Below are positions 22,579 to 33,505 of a stretch of 64,000 nucleotides of DNA, one piece after another. The stretch is taken from NCBI GenBank assembly GCA_012861695.1, contig JAAOOA010000086.1, forward strand, positions 619,501-683,500. The letters run 5' to 3'. Below the pieces are notes generated by a model, which saw only the letters and a list, made by a program, of their open reading frames with translations, did no database searches and was not told where the DNA came from. The position numbers were made by a program, and so were the translations under genes. The DNA is from Trematomus loennbergii. Its lineage: Eukaryota; Chordata; Actinopteri; Perciformes; Nototheniidae. Position 1 is the stretch's first letter, and every line of letters starts with the position of its first letter.

Positions 22579-23212
22579 CAGAGGCGCGGGAAGGTATTTT
22601 GGGTGGGGGTGCTGAGGTGCTGTCCAATGTGCTAATCACACACCAATGAGGGGGGGGGGGCTGGCAAAACCACACACACACAGCATAACAATGGACTCCA
22701 GTGAACACTATTACGGGCACTATAGAGCACGCACAAAAGCACTAGCACACACACTACAAAGATGTAAAATATTATTTTACCAACAATGTGGAATGTATTG
22801 GCTACATATTACACAGATTATGCACGGCTGCAGCAGCAATAACCATACATTAATAATTCAAATACCACAAACATGATATTGACCAGTATACAGATTATGC
22901 ACATGATTTTGCAGATTTAGCGTTTTTAGAGAGAAAAAATTCCCAGATACGTTTTTGCGCCATGTCAGTTACTTGTGTTTTTCCACATCTTTTTTATTTT
23001 TCTTCCCTGAAGCAAAATGATTTATTATATAGTTTTAAATTATCATTTGAATAATAACATATAATATAAAATATAATCTCAGGCACAATGAAATGAAATA
23101 AATATATATAAAATAAAAATAAATTAAATTTGCAGACAGGGGAGCTCCGCACCGCCTGCCTGCCACTAGGGGGTGCTGCAGCGCCCTCAGCACCCCCCTT
23201 CCCGCGCCCCTG
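22579..23212. mobile_element. hAT MITE, 634 bp
   Basis: Exact 8-bp TSD GCTGTAAG (22571-22578 and 23213-23220). TIRs are CAGAGGCGCGGGAAG and CTTCCCGCGCCCCTG, followed inside by GGGTGCTGAGG on both sides. The interior is A+T-rich and non-coding. Confidence 0.9.
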
Positions 23213-23220
23213 GCTGTAAG

Positions 23221-25081
23221 TATGTACCAAACGCTTCATTCAGAGACAGATAAAAGTCACCTGAGACAGTTGTCATAGCGATAAACATTTAGTATTCTGT
23301 CTCCATGGTTGCCAGGTAGGCAGGCAGTGATTAAAAGGAATGCTCTCTGGTTTCATCAGCGGTCAGGACCATGTTGGAAAACATACAAAACATGATTTGC
23401 TTTTCTCTTTTGACCAGATTAGTTTTTCCTCTGGATTGTCTTAGTGATATTTAGTGCTAGTGATATTTTTGCCTTCGAGCGTTGGAACTTTATCCTTCTT
23501 AATCAAAGCTAACAAAATGGCATTTCAATTAAAAACTCTCCCTGTCTGCTGTGTGACGTAACAAAAATATTTTTCTCTCCGTTGCTCATTCAGCATTTTA
23601 CAACTTGTGCTGTAACTTGACAAAGTGCTTTTATGTTTTCAACATAATATATTATATATATATATATTAATCAAAATGCAAAATATGAACGTTACCCTTA
23701 TTAATGTAAAATGGTCAAATAAAGCCAGCAGTATCGTTTACTTATCTGTGTGGGGTTTCTTAAACTTTAAAAAACATATTTGAATGTTGATATGCACAGT
23801 GATAGATGTGTAGTCACGCATATACTGTATTGCATTCTTTTTATATTTACTCCCAATATTTTCATAAAACCAACTCATTGGGATTCATGTGCATTAATGG
23901 GAATGTCGGGTGCGAGCAACCATTTAATTTCTCTTTCATTCTTTTTACTTCAATTCTAACCTCTGTAATAAGAAATGTATTTCACTGTTGTCCACGACTA
24001 AGCATGAAACCACCACAAGACCGCACGGGCGAGGGATCTAGGTGCGCTCACAGTATCCCGCTTAACAGAGAACTGTATTTATGAAGTCATATTTTTGGAC
24101 TTATTTGAAAAAAGATTCAAGAAATATCCTTTCCCTTCCATTAAAGACTCTCCAGATGTTGGATGGTACCTCTTTGTGTTAGCTTAGCTCACAGACTGTG
24201 GCTCATCTCTTTTAGCATTTCCAATGTTTTTATCACAGATGAGAAGAGTCTAAATCTCTCATATGACATGTCTCTCCACTTTCCCAATTTTTTTGCGCGT
24301 CACAAATACATGTAAAGACGCGGATAGTACGTCTAGTTTGAGTGACACCTTAAAGTAAACATAAATAATGTCCGGTGCGAGCGCAGCATAAGAGTCAGAC
24401 TTTTAGAGAAAGGTTTTTAATAGAATGTAGAGCAGACGCAGTTCTGCTGGAGGCTTTGAGTTTGAATTGGTGATTAAGACTGTAGAGAAGTGTGGATCCA
24501 CGTTTGGAGGAAACACTTTCAAAGGCTCTGGGAGTTTGACTGGAGAATGCACCCTCTGCTGTCACATCAAAGCTGCCCCCCTCCCTGGCCTATGACTCCT
24601 TTTGGCACCTGAACTTGCACTGCTTGTTTCCCTGGAAACAGGAGCCAGGAAGTGTGAAGAAAAACTAAACAAAATACAAACAAATTAAAAATGTTTCCCC
24701 ATTGACATTTTAAATGAGGCTCAGCTCTGGAAGAGTGATTGGTTTTAATTAAAGCTGAATGTTTCTGAATATTTTCAAAGGCCATTTCATAACAACGCTG
24801 CAAATTGCTGGTTAATTAAGCATAGAAGCATTTCATCTATGTAACATCATTGGATTGTTAATAATTTCAAAACATCAGTGAAGCGGAGGATTCATATGTG
24901 ATCTGTAAATGTAATTGACTTTTTCTTTGCTTTAGTGATGTGCCAGACTTATCCTAAAGAAAGTATACAGTGGATGAATCTGTAATTGTAATGGTAGGTT
25001 CATATAAACAATGAGAGTAAAGCCTGGATTCCACCGGGTCCTGAGTGTCCCTTGTATAAAATGAAAGGCAGTCACTAATGT
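23221..25081. other. No recognised feature
   Basis: A+T-rich single-copy-looking DNA. A TA run lies at 23650-23668. No terminal repeats and no protein signature. Confidence 0.5.
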
Positions 25082-25735
25082 CAACCCTGTCTCCTAAAAA
25101 TTACGTTCCCACAGAACTAAACTGCATTCTCAATTACGTTTAGCTAGAAACGTATTTTCTCCCACGTTACGTTTTTTGAACGTATCTCAAATACGTTTAT
25201 TTTCTACATATCTTCTAGAAACATATTTTCTCCCACGTTACGTTTGTTATGAACTATCTCAAATACGTTTATTTTCTACATATCTTTGCCATTTATTGTC
25301 TTGCTTATAATAATGATAATAGTCATTTATAAATATCATTTTAGAGCACACATTTGAAATCGACGATCGGGCTCGATATCCTATGGTTAAATTAAAATCA
25401 GTAGGCGAGGCTGTAATTTCGCCAGCTGCGAGGCAGAAAATAATAGTTTTAACATGCCAAAAAGCTGCTGTGTCGTTTATTGCACCTCAAACATTAAAAC
25501 AAATCCAGAGTTACGTGTTTCTGTACTTCCTCTAAGAAGAAAGAAGAGAGCTCTGTGGCTTCAGGCTTGATCGCCGTTCAAATGACAGCTGGTTTCCCCA
25601 AAAGTGGGCGGGCTGTAAAGTGACGTAGGAAAGATCCTCAGCTCGCTGATTGGATGTTTTAGCCGCAATGCACGTCGGGATATGGTGTTAATGCGATATG
25701 AAATCCGAAAAAAAATCAGAGTTTAGGATGGCCGA
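25082..25735 (+). mobile_element. THAP-associated family, copy X (truncated)
   Basis: Starts CAACCCTGTCTCCTAAAAAT, the same start as 56743. It continues with ACGT-rich repeats (CCCACGTTACGTTT, AAATACGTTTATTTTCTACA), a THAP start at 25454 and the block GATTGGATGTTTTAGCCGCA (25650). An inverted, partly deleted copy lies downstream (26890-27870), giving a head-to-head pair. The right end is lost near 25735. Confidence 0.7.
25454..25570 (+). pseudogene. THAP-type zinc-finger start in transposon
   Basis: Thirty-eight codons from ATG to TGA, beginning MPKSCCVVYCTSN and containing LPLRR then RALWLQA. THAP fingers open M-P-x-x-C-x(2-4)-C, then carry a hydrophobic/proline (F-x-x-x-P) patch and an R-x-x-W-x-x-A motif, all in the right order and spacing here. 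The second zinc pair (C-x2-H) and the rest of the protein are absent. The sister frame at 57050 keeps four extra codons (DSNR) before RALWLQA. THAP fingers occur in P-element transposases (THAP9-like) and some other DNA transposons, so I read this as the first exon of a dead transposase gene. Confidence 0.65.
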
Positions 25736-26889
25736 AGACACTACACTACCCATAATCCCCAGCTATCGTTTGGGACTACAGTCCCGTTGACAAACCCCGT
25801 GATTAATCTTCAAGCTCTGGGATTGGATGTTGGAGTGGCAGTGCGCCAAGGTTACGCCGAGCGCCAAACAGCTCTTTGAAATGGAACGAAACCACGGCAG
25901 ACTTTCCAAAACTGGACTCGAACGCCCCCCCAGAACTACACATGCTGGCTATTGTGTTTCGCAACATGTTCTATGGCACGTCTCTACTGGGAATTGTAGT
26001 TTTAAAAGACGTTTTCGTTTTTCCCAAAATTAGAAGTTGACAGTATTAAACTGTGTACAGCCCTGGAGGTTTAGGGGATAGGAAACAAATTGGTGTGTAC
26101 AAATGTAAAACATGTAATTAATAAATGGGTGAAAATCGCTTGTGTCCATAATGGGAAGCATTAATATATACCCACATGCCAGCTCATTGTTACTTTGTAA
26201 TTCTACTCCACTACAATTCAGAGGTTAACCTGGTATTTTTACTCCACTACATTTATTTTAGTTACTTTGCAGATTCTGATTAATGATGTGAAATATAAAC
26301 AACCCTTAAAGCAGACTTTAGTTACACCTGAGTAAAATTCAGGGAAAGGTGATTGTCAAGTGCCAACAATCAGGAGAGATATTAGTTGGTGCTTGAGAAG
26401 ACTAAACATTTATCTGCAGATCTCTATAAAGTATATTCATTACTCGTTATTCTCTACTAATAGTTAATTAAACTGTATATAATGCTATTTTGCACATCCC
26501 TTTCAAGATTTTCTAAGGTTTATTGACATATCATATACACAACTATGTTGAAGTTATGCAATTAATGAAAAACTTGGGTCACAGGTTCCTCAACAGTGCA
26601 TTACAAGACATCTATCAATATGTGTGTATACCTCCACCATTAAACTCAAATTCTGCACATGTCTTATACTATCTACATACATAAGAGTATAATTAATATA
26701 TATAATATCAGTTAAAATAAGTGCTTCAACACAGTTAACATTGCAGGAAAGCAATATATTAGACGTTAAGTACTTTGTCAGGCTTAATATTTATCTGTAG
26801 ATACCCCCAAAGCTTTTTTCTTATTTGAAAGAAGACCTTAACCTAAAGTATTCTTTAATGTTTAATAAAGGTTAATTAGTTTGTCTGTT
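25736..26889. other. Spacer between inverted copies, repeat debris
   Basis: Contains GGAAGACACTACACTACCCA-like sequence at 25725-25785 that recurs inverted at 28010-28075. A hAT-like piece lies at about 26195-26290 (TACTCCACTACATTTATTTT). A+T-rich DNA follows with repeated TTTGCACATCC modules (26491 and 26889). No coding signal. Confidence 0.5.
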
Positions 26890-27870
26890 TTGCACATCCT
26901 CATATTAATATCTTTGTACATCAGGCACTAAACTGTTTTATTGTAGAGATCACTTACAGTATCTTCTTGATTTTTTATATTCTATATTTCTATCATTGAC
27001 CTTCTACTTTCCCCCTATGAAAGTATGTACTCTTAATATTTTTTCATCAAATAACATTATTCAACAAAAATAACATTATTCAACAAAAATAATTAAATAA
27101 CGTGCTTTAACCACTAGGCGGTGCACACAAGGTACACACAGTATACTAATAATAACTTTGTATTATTAGTGTAGGACACTTATGTATGTATAACATCTGA
27201 AGATGTGTAGTTTTATTCATGTTTTTACATAATTGTACAGGATATTGCTATATTATTTCTCATGTTTTACTTCTACACATTAATATCTGATTTGTAAAAC
27301 ATCACAGACAGAAAGGTATATCCGTCATTTAATGGTAAGCTATTGAAATTGTGATTCCATAGATGTGTCTCCCATCACCCAAATCCCCTGACTATTCTCT
27401 CAACTCAGTATTTACATTCTTATATTCAAAGAAAATCAGTAATATCTTTAAAAACTAATTTCATAAACACCATACACCAAACACCATAAACTATTATTTT
27501 CTGCCTCGCTCATGAGAGTAACAGCTGGCGAAATTACAGCCTCGCCTACTGATTTTAATTTAACCATATATCGAGCCCGATCGTCGATTTCAAATGTGTG
27601 CTCTAAAATGATATTTATAAATTACTATTATCATTATTATAAGCAAGACAATAAATGGCAAAGATATGTAGAAAATAAACGTATTTGAGATACGTTCATA
27701 ACAAACGTAATGTGGGAGAAAATATGTTTCTAGAAGATATGTAGAAAATAAACGTATTTAAGATATGTTCATAACAAACGTAACGTGGGATAAAATATGT
27801 TTCTAGAAGATATGTAGAAAATAAACGTATTTGAGATACATTCGTAACAAACGTAACGTGGGAGAAAATA
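26890..27870 (-). mobile_element. THAP-associated family, copy Y (inverted, truncated)
   Basis: On the minus strand 27870-27490 matches the start of copy X from its ACGT-rich part onward, and 27460-26910 matches 58110-58645 of the third copy. The THAP start and several hundred bases are deleted between these blocks (junction near 27465-27490). The outer CAACCC end is missing. Confidence 0.65.
27663..27870 (+). repeat. 73-bp tandem repeat, three copies
   Basis: Units start at 27663, 27736 and 27809 and contain GATATGTAGAAAATAAACGT. The same unit occurs about twice in copy X (25140-25285) and once in the copy at 56743, so its number varies between elements. Confidence 0.85.
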
Positions 27871-27970
27871 TTACATATATTTCACTTTTTTTCTTTTTGT
27901 ATTTACTTGCACTATTTTGTCTTTGTATCTCTTTTATTGTGTTGCACTGATGGAGGAGCCTGTGACCTAA

Positions 27971-27992
27971 GGGGGGGGGGGGGGGGGGGGGG
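27971..27992 (+). repeat. Poly-G tract
   Basis: 22 consecutive G residues. Confidence 0.97.
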
Positions 27993-28009
27993 TAGGACAC
28001 GTTCTAAGC

Positions 28010-28075
28010 ACATAGTGTAGTCCCATAGCTGAGGATTCTGGGTAGTGTAGTGTCTTCTGCCATCCAAAAACTCAG
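28010..28075 (-). repeat. Inverted partner of 25715-25785
   Basis: On the minus strand it reads GGATGGCAGAAGACACTACA then CTACCCAGAATCCTCAGCTA, matching 25726-25766 with few changes. The ACTACACTACCC core resembles a ZNF143-type site. Confidence 0.6.
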
Positions 28076-28499
28076 AACAAATATTTGTTTCTCCGAATCG
28101 AAAGGGGAAAATACAAAAACATTGTACACAATTTAAACCAATCAATGTTGTGTAATTAACAAGGATAATCTGGTGTTTTTGAGTTGATGAGTAGTGCAGA
28201 TATCACTGTAAATAAAATCAATCGACTTCCGGGTGTAAAATCCTCCGTTATCCAATGGGAATGGACGCTCACATTGCTCTTTGGGTCCGTAATACAATAA
28301 AGGGGACATGATCAAATAGGAATATGATTATCTTTTAAATAACGTTAACTAAAGGGAACAATCTATTTGACACAGCTGAAGCTCTGGCCTTCCTTAAATA
28401 TTCCGGCTTGGAACGCAGATGGCGGCGGCGGCCAACAATCTCGGTGTGTTGGGTGTCTCGCTAATCATCCCTCATCAGGACACCCCACCCCCCTGCCTC

Positions 28500-29415
28500 A
28501 GGACGGGAGCGATTATTCGGACCGTTGCATTGGTCAGATGAACAATCTGACCCACGGTGTGGCCGCCCAACCCAGTCTCACGGCATTTCGTGTTATTAGT
28601 CACGAAATTAATTTAATCTATTGAGTCGTGTTCACGAACACGATTTTCACCTTTTTTTTTTCGTGTCACACAAAACGATTTTAAATGCAATGTATTTCTA
28701 TTGGTAGTATGTTTCGTGCCTGCAACACGTCTTTTTGTCCGGTCGGGTCTTGGAAGACCAGAAGCTGTGTGGTTCATAAAACATGTTCTTACTCAATATC
28801 TTACCCTAAGCCTAACCCTATCCCTTTTATTTTAAATTGTATAATGTCTGAGTTTTTTTGCCGTCAGTGAGGAAAAGAAATGGCTCAGAGCCTCAGAATA
28901 CTGAAATCTGTATTTTATGTCATCTTTTTTTCCTTCTAATTTGTTATTATTTGGTGCAGGCACGAAACATACTACCAATATAAATACATTGCTTCTAAAA
29001 TCGTTCTGTGTCAGAATACTTAAATCTGTCTTTTTTTAAATGTCTTTTTCCTTCTAATTTGTTATTATTTACATTGCTTTTAAAATCGTTCTGTGTGACA
29101 CGAAAAAAATGGCGAAATCGTGTTGGTGAACATGAATCAATAGATTAATTTCGTGACTATAACACGAAATGCCGTGAGACTGTGTTGGGCCGCCGCAGCT
29201 GGACGCGTGATGTCCCTGGCCACAGTGGCCTCACGTCACGTGTGGTTGGGACTCACCACGCTGTCCAGGAAGGATCGAGTGGATCTCCTTGGAGCCCCCG
29301 TATCCACGGATGGGCTCTTTGGATCGATTACCTCGGTCACACGGCGCTTCAGTCGACTGGAGGAAGAAAGGGTGCAGCTCAGCCGCATGCTGCTGCTGGC
29401 TCTTCCTCGCGCAAA
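28500..29415 (+). pseudogene. DIRS-like gag fragment interrupted by palindromic element
   Basis: With the insertion at 28568-29187 and one TSD copy ignored, the frame runs across the junction. Before it reads MNNLTHGVAA; after it reads AGRVMSLATVASRHVWLGL and then APVSTDGLFG. The pattern RH-x-W-L-x-L...R-D-x...L-x-A-P-V-S-x-x-G-L-F-G is the conserved block of vertebrate DIRS gag proteins, known to me from family alignments. Ends and start codon are not defined. It is a separate relic from the DIRS pol at 5204-6390 and lies on the opposite strand. Confidence 0.6.
28568..29187. mobile_element. Palindromic MITE with 7-bp TSD, copy 1
   Basis: Ends CAACCCAGTCTCACGGCATT and, reversed, CAACACAGTCTCACGGCATT. 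Exact 7-bp TSD GGCCGCC (28561-28567 and 29188-29194). Both halves share long inverted stretches, including AACACGATTTT and TCGTGTCACACAAAACGATT. A telomere-like run lies at 28803-28823. No coding. Sister copies are at 31084-31604 (complete) and 62671 (left half). Confidence 0.85.
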
Positions 29416-31076
29416 TAATGCGGTGATATACAATGAAATTGCAAAATGGAGGCGCTCTCCCCATTCCAGCTGGTTCTCTCTCGTGTGTGTGTTCCGTCCA
29501 TGGATGTATAATAAGAACTGGATACAGCGTGGGAGGCGGGGCCTCATTCATTCCTATGAGAGTTGCTCATTCGCGCATGATGATAAAATGGCCTAACTTT
29601 TGAGAGAGCGAAACGTCACAGATTACCCGGCATGCCTGAGAAGTACCCGTATGTGCGCTCATAGCGCATGCGCAACTTTAACCATGCCCCCCAAAATGCT
29701 CGTTCACATCAAGCACGTTAATTTGCGTACACGTAACAGCACCGCACGTTCATGACAGCATGGTAATGGTTTGTTATGATAGATTTGATATTAACGAGGC
29801 GGCAGTTAGCAGCTAGCGGTTAGCTAGTAATTATGCTAATTTACACATCAATCGTTATGTACTTTTATATTACGCTGTAACAGGATCTAGTGATATCCAA
29901 GCAACAGAGCTTCATTTAGCATGAAATAATTATTGCACTGTATATATATATATATATATATACAGTGCAATAAGCTTCTTAGTGCAATAAGAAGCTACAG
30001 GGACGTTAATCTACGTCGGTAATATTAACTTTATTTAATACAACATTTACGGTACAAGATTTAATCATACAGCCCATGTAGTATAATATTTGACAAATGA
30101 TGAATTACAGCAAACATGTGCAATATATCCATTATTACAGCTCCGTGGGCTGGCAGTAAGGCGATATGGGTCCGTTCTTATTGTGCATCCATGGGTAAAG
30201 ATAAACGCATGTAGTGCTGAACACGTAACATGAACGTGCCGGGGCGGCGCGGTCCCGTGGGTTAGATGCGCGTTCATAATGCAGAGGGAAATAACTCGCA
30301 GAATAACGTTATTAGCACATTTTTACAACTTGAGGAACGAATGTTTTTAATAAGGGCTATACAAGTGTTCATACTGGGTAGTTTATTTAGTTTAAAAAAA
30401 AAAATTATCCAACGATTTACAGACCACTCTTTCCCCATGTAAGTCAATGGGAAAAAGTGTTTCCGGGCCTGGCAACCAAAAGGAAGTGTAGTACCGCCGT
30501 TTGGCCAGCACGAATATTTTCATCAGAGTCCGGTGCACTTCCTGGGGCTTGGTTCCGTCAGCCGAGGTCAGGGAAAAAGAGGTCGATTCTTGGCTTGCTT
30601 TTCCTGTTGTCATCTGTGGTCTTCTCCTATTGGCCGGCGTCGACGGGGGCGGGTCCAATGCAATTCCTGCCTTTTTCTGTTGCTAAATTAGATCATTCTG
30701 GTGTCTGTGGTTATTTAAACATTCCCTGATAAACGTTATTTCAGCGTCAATAAATGAGTGTTAATCCCAGTGTGTTTAGTGTACAACATCACATGTAATT
30801 TCACCTTCAATTCACGGTTTCAAAACGTTCGCCACATGCTAATGCTAACCGGAAATGAAGAATTTTCAGAATAAAAGTGCTTTAAATTAAAACCCTGTAT
30901 TTAATTTAAATTACGCCATATCAACATTGATTTTAATTTCTTACACGGCTCAATACCGGCATTCGTGGGGACGGGCTGACCGACCCTTCTCCCGTCTCTT
31001 CTCTTTACCTTTCTATCCTTTCTCTCATGCATTTTTTCACTGGGTCAGTTTTTTAGATCCTGACCAAAATGTATAT
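29416..31076. other. Unrecognised DNA with some promoter-like motifs
   Basis: GGAGGCGGGGCC (29531-29542) resembles an Sp1 box and GCGCATGCGC (29664-29673) a perfect NRF1 palindrome. No gene start can be tied to them. A stretch around 30372-30500 is distantly similar to the complement of 44620-44725, suggesting an old repeat. Confidence 0.4.
29931..29972. repeat. Perfect 42-bp palindrome around (TA)11
   Basis: TATTGCACTG (29931-29940), eleven TA units, then CAGTGCAATA (29963-29972). It could extrude as a cruciform. Confidence 0.9.
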
Positions 31077-31083
31077 GATGTTT

Positions 31084-31604
31084 CAACCCAGTCTCACGGC
31101 ATTTCGTGTTATAGTCACTAAATGAATCTATTGATTCGTGTTCACCAACACGATTTTCCCATTTTTTTCGTGTCACACAGAACGATTTTAGAAGTAATGT
31201 ATTTCTATTGGTAGAATGTGTCGTGCCTGCACCAAATAATTACAAATTAGAAGGAAAAAAAGATTGAAAAATACAGATTTCAGTATTCTGAGGCTCTGAG
31301 CCCCATTTCTTTTCCTCACGGTCGGAAAAAAAGGCGACATTATGCAATTTAAAATAAAAACAATAATCGTGGCTTGATATTGAGTAAGAAAATGTTTTAT
31401 GAACCACACAGCTTCTGGTCTTCCAAGACCCGACCGGACAAAAAGACGTGGTGCAGGCACGAAACATAATACCAATAGAAATACATTGCATTTAAAATCG
31501 TTCTGCGTGACACGAAAAAAATGGGAAAATCGTGTTGGTGAACACGAATCAATAGATTAAATGTATTTTGTGACTATTACACGAAATGCCGTGAGACTGG
31601 GTTG
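31084..31604. mobile_element. Palindromic MITE with 7-bp TSD, copy 2
   Basis: Ends CAACCCAGTCTCACGGCATT and its exact complement. 7-bp TSD GATGTTT (31077-31083 and 31605-31611). The arms match copy 1. A central non-palindromic part carries the complement of GTCCGGTCGGGTCTTGGAAG, present in all three copies. Confidence 0.88.
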
Positions 31605-31819
31605 GATGTTTCAATCTCCACTCCCACACCCAGGGCGGGTACTGGTTATTGCAGAAAGCCAGAGTTAATGAAATGTGGTAAACTGCAATTCTTGAAAATA
31701 TCGGCATTCCTATCCGCAGATATCTCGAGGTATCCAGGAGGCAGATTTGATCAAACGTTCTCGGTGTTTGGAAATATAAAGATCTGTGTCTCACTGCTAT
31801 CAGAGCGCGGGCTCAGTAA

Positions 31820-31910
31820 GTCTCTTTGTGAGCGTAGAGAGCAAAAGCTTTGAGAAAACGCTGTATTGTACATACAGCGTTTTCTCAAAGCTTTTGATTC
31901 TCACAAAGAC
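31820..31910. repeat. Long hairpin, 25-bp perfect stem and 5-nt loop
   Basis: 31842-31866 is exactly complementary to 31872-31896, with loop TGTAC. After a short bulge, TCTTTGTGAG (31823-31832) pairs with CTCACAAAGA (31900-31909). Size and shape are like a microRNA precursor or a snap-back duplication. Confidence 0.8.
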
Positions 31911-32563
31911 CATAAGATATGTCCGGAAAGCCTCTAAGAGAACCCTGAGCCCTGCTCTTTATAAAACAGGTTGTTACCAGACAGCACCATCTTTTATCCT
32001 GCTGTCAACCTGTCAGTGACAAGAAGCTAATGCTGCTTAGCTTAATCAAATCCAGTCAGTTCATCAAGAAATTACAAATTGTTATCTGGTTGAATTTACC
32101 CAAACACCCTCCGCTTAGGGATTTATTTTTAAATGTTATGATCCCAGGTCTGTAAGTCTATTCATTTACATAATAGAAAGTCAGAGATCCTGCATTTGGC
32201 AGTTTTAAATTGTTGCTTTAGCCTGGAGTATGTCTTTATGGTCTCAATCGTAAACATATTATTTTACAATCCACGCCCCAGGCCTTGGACTGTCAGAAGG
32301 TGTTGCTTTTATACGAGTTGATGTCTTATCCAGAACATAGCTTTCTACAATCCGGATTAGTGTACGGCCATTTTATTCTCCACTCTATGAATTATGTAGT
32401 ATTATAATCTATGTGCATGCAGACATTTTACTTTACCTGTCCAGGAGAACTCTTACATTATGCAGGAGCCACAGCTTTTCACACACAGCACAAAACTAAA
32501 CTTTCAGTATCATATTTAACCATCATGAGGTCAGAGGATGGGGGTACCGGCTAGTATCAGAGC
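31911..32563. other. No recognised feature
   Basis: A+T-rich DNA between the hairpin and the retrotransposon piece. Confidence 0.45.
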
Positions 32564-32836
32564 CAGGGTAAAGTTAAAGCGACTAAAGAACAATGACCAT
32601 CTAGCCTGGCGTGGGTTTAGTCTTTTGGATTTCCTAATGAATTCCAGGTTTTTGTGATCAGTCCATACTAGAAATGGTTGTTCCGCCCCCTCTAACCAAT
32701 GACGCCAATCTTCTAAGGCTATCTTTACTGCTAAAAGTTCCTTGTTCCCCACATCGTAGTTCCTCTCTGCGTCTGTCAACTTACGTGACAAGAACGCACA
32801 AGGATGGAGCTTGTTGTCCTGAGCAGACCTTTGGGA
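32564..32836 (-). pseudogene. Ty3/gypsy RNase H fragment
   Basis: About 91 codons without a stop, with [40 protein letters not shown] and [13 protein letters not shown]. These are the hallmark blocks of Ty3/gypsy (Metaviridae) RNase H: S-R-K-L-x-x-A-E-x-N-Y, K-E-L-L-A, the W-R-H-W-L-E-G motif and T-D-H-K-N-L. RT lies N-terminal and integrase C-terminal in the family, but neither is found here, and no LTR is visible. It is a truncated pol relic whose sequence outside this block is unrelated. Confidence 0.85.
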
Positions 32837-33505
32837 GTAACCTTTTCTATACAGTGCATCCAATGCACACATTCATTATAACGAGAGGTAGAACTGTTTT
32901 CTCTAGTTATACTTTATATCAGTGTTTTTTAAAAATATTCTTCCGTAATTCTGGGTTTAAACCACTTACCACACGCTGAGAAATGGAAGACAGGAGCAAT
33001 TACTAGGGCTCCACCATTAGCACGTTTCTTTGAGACTGAACAGGAACATTTACCGGCAGAGCAATTAAAAATAAAGACGCTCGTGGACGTGAAAATTGAA
33101 GCCAGATAGGAAGAGAATGATGCACTTATCCTGGAATTGAATGACGTGTTTGACAGGAGGACAAAGGAACGTTATAGAACAGCTGTTTCAGAACATGCCA
33201 GCTACAGTAGCTACAGCAATCATCTGTGTTATTATATCCAACACTCAAGATGTGCAGAGACTGTACACAGGGGCGGGGCCGTTCACCGCACTGAGTATGA
33301 CTTTTCCACATACGAACACAACTCGTCCCGTCATGCACGCCTCATGCCCGCCGTACACACACACTCATATGGAAGGGGCGGCTGTCTCTCCCCCCAACAA
33401 CAGTGGGTCATAACACATAACTGTGCACGTCTTATACTTATTTGATAACTACTATATCCCTTGGTTACTTGAACACGCTACAATATTATTAACCGGTGTC
33501 CTACC
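32837..33505. other. No recognised feature
   Basis: Mixed DNA. A G+C-rich patch near 33265-33290 and open frames of about 100 codons on both strands show no family signature. Confidence 0.45.

Noticed and set aside
28561..28568. 8-bp TSD for the palindromic MITE (hAT or P type)
   Set aside because: Extending to eight bases works for the copy at 31084 but gives a mismatch for the copy at 28568. Seven bases fit both exactly.
29153..29596. 147-codon frame as an intact gene
   Set aside because: Only its middle resembles DIRS gag. Its start lies inside the inserted palindromic MITE and its end shows no homology.
33137..33445. Overlapping open frames on both strands as genes
   Set aside because: No homology and mutually incompatible; likely chance frames in a G+C-richer patch.
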